A stretch of DNA of 64,000 bases from DATIKM01 sp035477595 (lineage in GTDB: Bacteria > Armatimonadota > Chthonomonadetes > Chthonomonadales > CAJBBX01): contig DATIKM010000033.1 in NCBI GenBank assembly GCA_035477595.1, forward strand, positions 1 to 64,000, written 5' to 3'. The notes beneath the pieces are model-generated. The model ran no database searches, had not been told where the DNA came from, and saw nothing but the letters and a program-made list of their open reading frames with translations. Within the stretch, counting starts at the first letter, position 1; each line of letters begins with the position of its first letter. The translations under genes and the position numbers were made by a program. This document shows, one piece after another, positions 59,392 through 64,000 of the stretch.

Positions 59392-60467
59392 GCGAGCCGC
59401 GGGACGAGCGCGAGCGCCTCAAGCGCCTGACGCACCTCGTTCGCTGCGCGGGGTGAGCGAGCAAACTGGGCCCAGCCCAGCTCGCGCACGTGCTGCGCGA
59501 CCTCCAGGACCCGTCCGACCGGCACCTGCTCGTCGGCATCGCTACAGGCGATGACGCCGGTGTGTACCAGCTCGATGCGGGCCCGGCTATCGTACAGACC
59601 GTGGACTTCTTCACGCCTATCGTCGACGATCCGTATCTGTTCGGCAGGATAGCGGCGGCGAACGCCCTGTCCGACGTCTACGCAATGGGAGGCACGCCGG
59701 TCACGGCGCTGAACATCGCCTGCTTTCCCGCTACCGAACGGGGCGTTGTGGAGTTGGCGGCGATCCTGCGAGGCGGATCGGATACGCTGGCGGCGGCAGG
59801 CGTAACGCTGCTCGGGGGACACACCGTCGACGACCCAGAACCCAAGTACGGCATGTGCGTAACCGGGGTTATCGACCCTGCGCACGTGGCGACGAACGCC
59901 GGAGCGCGCCCCGGGGACCGAGTGGTGCTGACGAAGCCGCTGGGGACCGGGGTTCTCACGACCGCTCGCAAGTTCGACGAGTGCCCGGAAGACGCATTCG
60001 ATGCGGCGGTCGCCTCGATGATGGAGACGAACTCGAGCGCGGCCGCCGCGATGCGCGAGACCGGCATCGGGCCGGGTGGCGTGCACGCCGCCACGGACAT
60101 CACAGGGTTCGGCCTCATCGGGCACCTCTATCAGCTCGCGAAAGCGAGCGGGGTGACCGTGGTCGTGCACGCTCGGGACGTTCCGCTCCTGCCTCATGCG
60201 GAGGCCCTAGCCGCCGCCGGCAACGTGACGCGTGCAGAGCGCGAGACGCCGGAGTACATGGGATCAGCGCTGGTAACCGGTTCCGGGGTGGCGAAGGCCC
60301 TCCGCAGCCTGCTGTTGGACCCGCAGACGTCTGGCGGCCTGGCAATATGCGTGGCAGCGGAAGCGGTTGGGCGCTTGATCGATGCCCTGAGGCGCCACGG
60401 AACGCGAGCGGCGGCGGTGGTGGGGCGCGTGGAGCGCAGCGATTCGCCAGCCGTGAGGGTAGAGTAG
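59388..60467 (+). CDS. selD: Selenide, water dikinase SelD, itself a selenoprotein (UGA = Sec at residue 23)
   Basis: SelD makes selenophosphate from selenide and ATP. The ATG at 59388 overlaps the selA stop and opens a frame reading CAG-(TGA)-ASKLGP, with TGA at 59454 as codon 23. In Cys-type SelD this position is the catalytic Cys17 of E. coli (GAGCGCK), and Lys26 here is the next catalytic residue. Downstream, DDAGVYQL, TVDFFTPIVDDP, LLGGHTVDDPEPKYG, TKPLGTGVLTTA and LDPQTSGGL are all conserved. A SECIS-like hairpin follows the TGA. With the TGA read through, the product is 359 residues, normal for SelD. Reading the TGA as a stop would lose the protein's N-terminus. Confidence 0.96.
59454..59485 (+). 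promoter_or_regulatory. UGA selenocysteine codon and bacterial SECIS hairpin in selD
   Basis: Directly after TGA (59454-59456), GCGAG (59457-59461) pairs with CTCGC (59481-59485), and CTGGGC (59466-59471) pairs with GCCCAG (59475-59480), with a CAAA bulge and a CCA loop. Location and size match bacterial SECIS elements read by SelB; the apical GU found in E. coli is absent. Confidence 0.8.
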
Positions 60468-60490
60468 GGAGGAACGCGCGCAAGCGCCAT

Positions 60491-60590
60491 GGGGGCGGTT
60501 GGGGCCTGGTGGTCTCCCCGGTCTTCAAAACCGTGCGGAGGGTGGGTTGCGCCTGCTCTCGGTGGGTTCGATTCCCACACGCTCCCGCCA
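60491..60590 (+). tRNA. selC: tRNA-Sec (anticodon TCA)
   Basis: A 100-nt tRNA with anticodon TCA in the loop CTTCAAA, an unusually long variable arm (GAGGGTGGG and CCTGCTCTC pair over nine positions with wobbles), T arm GTGGG-TTCGATT-CCCAC, long acceptor stem, discriminator G, and encoded CCA. These are tRNA-Sec hallmarks. It lies 23 nt after selD. Confidence 0.95.
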
Positions 60591-60623
60591 CATTGCGCGA
60601 CTTCATCGGCTTCCGGAGCGGGC

Positions 60624-60699
60624 GCCTCAGTAGCTCAGCTGGCAGAGCAACGCTCTTGTAAAGCGAAGGTCAGCGGTTCGAATCCGCTCTGAGGCTCCA
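60624..60699 (+). tRNA. tRNA-Thr (anticodon TGT)
   Basis: A normal 76-nt tRNA with acceptor GCCTCAG/CTGAGGC, anticodon TGT in the loop CTTGTAA, T arm with GGTTCGAATCC, discriminator T and encoded CCA. It lies 33 nt after tRNA-Sec and ahead of a terminator, so both are probably on the selA-selD transcript. Confidence 0.97.
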
Positions 60700-60706
60700 A
60701 CGTGGC

Positions 60707-60743
60707 ACGGCCCCGGCCGCTCAGCGCGGTCGGGGCCGTCTTT
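60707..60743 (+). terminator. Terminator of the sel-tRNA unit
   Basis: A 13-bp stem with one G-T pair (60707-60719 with 60727-60739), 7-nt loop, followed by CTTT. Confidence 0.8.
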
Positions 60744-60759
60744 CGCCGCAGGTGCGAGA

Positions 60760-61623
60760 CTAGGAGCGCATGAGACCCCTGTGCGCCAAGGCCTCGAGCC
60801 TCGCCACACGCTCCTCGGTGCGCGGGTGCGTCCGGAACATCGCAGCCATGCTTCGCAGGGAATCCCCGCCAAGCGGGTTCACGATGTACATGTGCGACGT
60901 GGCTGGGTTCACCTGCATCGGCATCCGCTTGGCCGCGCCCTCGATGCGGCGCAGCGCGCTGGCGAGGGCAAGGGGGTCTCCGCTAATCTGTGCGCCGATG
61001 CGGTCCGCCTCGTACTCACGGGATCTCGAAATGGCGAGCTGCACCATCGTAGCCGCGATGCCGAACACGACCGCGGCGAGGAGCGCGACCAGGGGGTTGG
61101 CCGACCCGCCGCTATCCCTCCCGCCGAAGATCGCCCGGAAGTGCAGCATCTGCGTCACGAAGCTGATAGCCCCGACGATGGTGGCGGTAACCGAGCTGAT
61201 CAGAATGTCGCGGTTGCGGATGTGGGCCAGCTCATGCGCGATAACGCCCTCGAGCTCCTGCGTCGACATCATGCGCATGAGGCCTTCGGTAACCGCCACG
61301 GCCGCGTTGGAAGGGTTTCGCCCCGTCGCGAAAGCGTTCGGCTGCATCGACGGGATGACGCAGACGCGCGGCATCGGCAGCGCTGCACGCTGCGATAGGT
61401 CGGCCACGATGCGATGCAGGTCCGGCGCTTCGCTCTCGGACACCTCCCGCGCCCTCGACATGGCAAGCGCCAACCTGTCGCTGAACCAGTAGGCCACGAA
61501 GTTCATAGCCAGGGCGAGCGCGAACCCGACGATCAGACCGTCTGGGCCGCCAACGATCCTGCCCAGCCCCATGAAGAGGGCAAAGAGCAGCGTCATTAAC
61601 AGGCCGGTCTTCAGTGCGTTCAC
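60760..61623 (-). CDS. htpX: Membrane zinc metalloprotease HtpX
   Basis: HtpX degrades misfolded membrane proteins. The 287-residue M48B protease has two N-terminal transmembrane segments, the zinc motif HELAHIRNRD, two further membrane segments and SREYEADRIGAQISGDPLALASAL with the third ligand. The GTG at 61623 is used because GGGAG lies about 9 nt upstream and the family starts at this Asn-Ala-Leu-Lys. It converges on the tRNA unit. A second M48 protein (the lipoprotein at 7505) is of a different subfamily. Confidence 0.93.
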   Translation of the reverse strand: MNALKTGLLMTLLFALFMGLGRIVGGPDGLIVGFALALAMNFVAYWFSDRLALAMSRAREVSESEAPDLHRIVADLSQRAALPMPRVCVIPSMQPNAFATGRNPSNAAVAVTEGLMRMMSTQELEGVIAHELAHIRNRDILISSVTATIVGAISFVTQMLHFRAIFGGRDSGGSANPLVALLAAVVFGIAATMVQLAISRSREYEADRIGAQISGDPLALASALRRIEGAAKRMPMQVNPATSHMYIVNPLGGDSLRSMAAMFRTHPRTEERVARLEALAHRGLMRS

Positions 61624-61764
61624 GGTCGGGCACTCCCTCTCCGCCGCCATGGGCGGTCCCAGCACAACCACAAGCGCATCAACGAGCTCGTGAGCATGTC
61701 CTCCGCCTACCGGTTTGTACGGCAGTGCGTCTGAGGGCCGTTCCGGCGCCGCTCCGCGACGGTG

Positions 61765-62898
61765 TCAGGGCAGGATGGCCGCGCTCACGTCGGTCAACGT
61801 GAGCATACCACGCGGCGTGGTGCGAAGGCGACCCTCGACCTCCTCGAGGAGGCCCGAGCCGATGAGCCTGCGCGCCCGCAGCAGCGGGGCTTCCGCGTGC
61901 CGTCCATGGCGACGATGGTACTCGCCCAGGCTGCAACCCTCGGTCATCCGAAGGGCCAGCACCAGCGTCTCGGCGGCCGCGGCATCCGCTGACAGCTCCT
62001 CGCTATCGGCACAGACCCCACTGCCTCGCTCAACGGCCTCGGTGTACGTCTCCGGATGGGCGACAGAGCTCCAACGTCGACCACCTGCGTACGACGCCGC
62101 CCCCGGGCCGAAGCCCAGGTACGGCAGGTTGCGCCAGTACAGGAGGTTGTGCGCGCACTCCCGCCCAGGCTTCGCGTAGTTGCTGACCTCGTAGCGCAGG
62201 TACCCCTGACTCTCGAGGTAGGCGGTTGCGTGGTTAAGCATCACGGTCTGAGCGCGCTCCCCGGGCAGGCGGATGCGCCTCTCCCGCTGCAGCGCCTCGT
62301 ACGGCGTGCCCGGCTCGACTGTGAGGCAATATGCGGAGATGTGATCGGGCCCCAGCGCAACGGCGCGCTGCAGGGTCTGTGCCCATAGGGCCGTGCTCTG
62401 GCGCGGCAGCCCGAACATCATATCTATGCTCACGTTGCCGAAGCCTGCCGAGCGCGCACGTGTCACGGCGCGCTCGGCCTCGGCGACGGTGTGGGTACGG
62501 CCTAGCCGTCGCAGCGACGAGTCGTCGAGCGCCTGAATGCCGAGGGACAGCCGATTGAACCCCGCCCGGCGCAATCCGGCGAGCGAGGCTACCTCCGCAG
62601 CTGTCGGATTCGCCTCGACGGAGATCTCCGCTCCGGGCACTACGCCGAACCGGCCGCGGACAGCGCCCAGCAGCCGCACCAGGTGCTCCGGCGCCACGAA
62701 CGTGGGGGTTCCGCCGCCGAAGTAGACGGAGCGCGCCTCCGGTGCGTCACAGGGGCACGTCTCGATCTCACGCGCGATTGCCGCGATCGTCCGAGGGACG
62801 AGCGGCTCCAGTCCCGCATATGTGTTGAAGTCGCAGTAGCCGCAGCGCCGCACACAGAACGGGATGTGGACATAGACTCCGAACTGGGCTTCAACCAT
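61765..62898 (-). CDS. hemW: Radical SAM heme chaperone HemW
   Basis: HemW (once called HemN-like oxygen-independent coproporphyrinogen oxidase) inserts heme into target proteins. The 377-residue protein has YVHIPFCVRRCGYCDFNTYAG with the CxxxCxxC cluster motif, YFGGGTPTFV, VEANPT, GFNRLSLGIQALDD and YEVSNYAKPGREC, in which the N-x-(F/Y)-xx-(P/S)-GxxC-type HemW region is recognisable. True HemN proteins have an extra N-terminal segment, absent here. The start at 62898 has no clear ribosome-binding site. It is divergent from the PgpH-like gene. Confidence 0.88.
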   Translation of the reverse strand: MVEAQFGVYVHIPFCVRRCGYCDFNTYAGLEPLVPRTIAAIAREIETCPCDAPEARSVYFGGGTPTFVAPEHLVRLLGAVRGRFGVVPGAEISVEANPTAAEVASLAGLRRAGFNRLSLGIQALDDSSLRRLGRTHTVAEAERAVTRARSAGFGNVSIDMMFGLPRQSTALWAQTLQRAVALGPDHISAYCLTVEPGTPYEALQRERRIRLPGERAQTVMLNHATAYLESQGYLRYEVSNYAKPGRECAHNLLYWRNLPYLGFGPGAASYAGGRRWSSVAHPETYTEAVERGSGVCADSEELSADAAAAETLVLALRMTEGCSLGEYHRRHGRHAEAPLLRARRLIGSGLLEEVEGRLRTTPRGMLTLTDVSAAILP

Positions 62899-62938
62899 GG
62901 CCGGTCTGGGCTGGGACGCGCGGCGCGCCGGGCGGCGT

Positions 62939-62968
62939 TTGACATGTCCGAAGCCCCACCGCTATAAT
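62939..62968 (+). promoter_or_regulatory. Consensus promoter of the PgpH-like gene
   Basis: TTGACA (62939-62944), 18-nt spacer, TATAAT (62963-62968): a perfect match to both hexamers. The leader to 63080 is about 105 nt. Confidence 0.88.
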
Positions 62969-63080
62969 TGCTACTTCCGAACGAAGCCGGTCGGCAAGCG
63001 TGGCAAGGCTGCCAGCGACGGCGGCGGAGTGCGGGCGCCGCGCCGCACAGGAAGGCGACCGCTCCGAGACCAGGGGGAGC

Positions 63081-64000
63081 ATGAGGCTCATCCGGCGAAG
63101 GGGTGTCAGCGTGCGGCGGCGCGCCGCCCATCGCGGCGCGCGTTGCGATCCGTGGCGACCGTGGGTGGGGGCCAACCGGCTCCTGCTCGCCGTGGCCACG
63201 GTGGCGGTGCTGTCGGTTCTCATGTCGGTCCACTTCCTGCCGAGTCGCGTCACTCTCAAGATCGGTGACCGGAGCCCCTCCGACGTCCGCGCCCCGCGCA
63301 GTGTTGCCTTCGTCGACTCGCGAGCCTCCGAGAGACTTCGCGTGTTCGCCGCCGACGCCGTCACTCCGGTCTACCAGCGCGACGCCTCAGTCGTTGCTGA
63401 TGCGAACCACACCACTGACGCAGCCTTCGACGCGATACGACGTGCTGTGCGAGAAGGACGTACCCAGGGGGCGGATTTGGACCGCCTCATCGGTGAAGTG
63501 GGTTCGGTGCTGTCGCGCGATATCCTGCAGCAGCTGGTGAGGCTTCCGGAAAGGGAGCTCAACCTGCTTCAGACGACGGCGCGTCGCTTGGTGGACAGCA
63601 CCCTTCAGGGCGAGATACGCGAGAGCACCGGCGATCTGCAGCGCGCCCGACACTCCTTCGAGGCGGAGGCCTCTCGCGTGGCACTGGGTCCACTTGAGCT
63701 CTCGGTCCTTAAGGCGCTGGGGCAACGCACGATTCGGCCCAACTTCGTGGTGGACCACGCTCAGACCAGAAATCGGCGCGACAGCGCGCGGCGATCCGTC
63801 GAGCCCGTGGTTGGAGAGATCCGTGCGGGGGAGGTGGTTATTCGTCAGGGCGAGGTGTTCACGCAACTCCACCTCGACAAGTGCACTGCCCTGGGACTGG
63901 TTAACCCGCGGCTGAGCCTTCCTGCCGTGGTTGCCATCGTGGCTCTCGCGACTGCGATGGTGGCGACCGTGGGGCTCCACGTGCGTCGCGCGCATCCAAC
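63081..64000 (+). CDS. 7TM receptor with HD hydrolase (PgpH family), 3'-truncated
   Basis: The frame runs open from the ATG at 63081 through the last base of the window, giving 306 residues. After an Arg-rich N-terminus comes a transmembrane segment (LLLAVATVAVLSVLMSVHFL) and the large extracellular 7TM-7TMR_HD domain: VTLKIGDRSPSDVRAPRSVAFVDSRASE, VTPVYQRD, IRPNFVVDHAQTRNRRDSAR and VVGEIRAGEVVIRQGE are characteristic of PgpH. A second membrane segment starts near residue 288. In Listeria, PgpH degrades c-di-AMP; the catalytic HD part lies beyond the window. GGGGGAGC precedes the ATG. Confidence 0.9.
   Translation, partial: MRLIRRRGVSVRRRAAHRGARCDPWRPWVGANRLLLAVATVAVLSVLMSVHFLPSRVTLKIGDRSPSDVRAPRSVAFVDSRASERLRVFAADAVTPVYQRDASVVADANHTTDAAFDAIRRAVREGRTQGADLDRLIGEVGSVLSRDILQQLVRLPERELNLLQTTARRLVDSTLQGEIRESTGDLQRARHSFEAEASRVALGPLELSVLKALGQRTIRPNFVVDHAQTRNRRDSARRSVEPVVGEIRAGEVVIRQGEVFTQLHLDKCTALGLVNPRLSLPAVVAIVALATAMVATVGLHVRRAHP

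Noticed and set aside
59490..60467. Short selD starting at an internal codon at 59490
   Set aside because: It would lose the catalytic Sec/Lys loop. The upstream frame through TGA matches SelD and is coupled to selA.

Overview
The window is a 64 kb, GC-rich, densely coded bacterial chromosome segment. It is mostly housekeeping genes on both strands, and I see no insertion sequence, prophage, CRISPR array or rRNA. The best guess at the source is Armatimonadota or a close relative. The reasons are a single-gene type IV prepilin-like protein with a C-terminal H-x8-DG signature, GH-A type glycoside hydrolases with long extra regions, class II (B12) ribonucleotide reductase, menaquinone rather than ubiquinone genes, an Spo0M-like protein and flhA/flhF. 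This placement is inference from gene content; no 16S gene is present. Promoters are close to the sigma-70 consensus (TTGACA, 17-18 nt, TATAAT) despite the GC content. Terminators are long GC hairpins with short or absent T-runs.

Layout. 1-6.6 kb: end of a creatininase-family gene, an MDR dehydrogenase and rodA, then a 1134-residue glycoside-hydrolase-like protein with Arg-rich repeats and tail. 6.6-9.8 kb (minus): glycosyltransferase, M48 protease, a small membrane protein and a BcsL/CelD-type acyltransferase. 9.9-15.6 kb (plus): galT, nrdR, nrdJ and two small genes. 15.6-18.2 kb (minus): menG, polyprenyl diphosphate synthase, HAD phosphatase. 18.4-20.8 kb: exported protein, Spo0M homologue, membrane protein. 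20.9-27.2 kb: secreted glycosidase, Crp/Fnr regulator, GAF histidine kinase, ispE and a coupled nucleotidyltransferase. 27.4-34.6 kb: rpsO-pnp, a methyltransferase, CIRCE-controlled groES-groEL, and a cold-shock gene. 34.7-39.3 kb: PLP aminotransferase, thrS with an attenuator-like leader, Ntn asparaginase. 39.5-46.5 kb: flhA-flhF, hisS-aspS. 46.8-50.2 kb: tdh-kbl (threonine to glycine) and two downstream genes. 50.2-53.7 kb: trxA, then a TPP-riboswitch operon of a prepilin-like gene, thiamine pyrophosphokinase and an SSS symporter. 53.8-57.8 kb: Gfo/Idh oxidoreductase, LD-carboxypeptidase, a propeller lipoprotein, an HMA protein and an isochorismatase hydrolase. 57.9-60.7 kb: a selenocysteine locus of selA, selD, tRNA-Sec, followed by tRNA-Thr. 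60.7-64 kb: htpX, hemW and the start of a PgpH-type 7TM-HD protein.

The most notable content is the selenocysteine locus. selD is itself a selenoprotein: an in-frame UGA at 59454 is followed directly by a SECIS-like hairpin, so an automatic caller would truncate it. selA appears to be made from a leaderless mRNA. Other regulatory features are the TPP riboswitch with terminator ahead of a prepilin-like gene and a thiN that seems to lack a normal start codon, mutually exclusive hairpins ahead of thrS, a long hairpin in the pnp leader, and CIRCE ahead of groES. The Arg-rich glycoside-hydrolase-like protein at 3192-6596 is the strongest candidate for an undescribed protein architecture.
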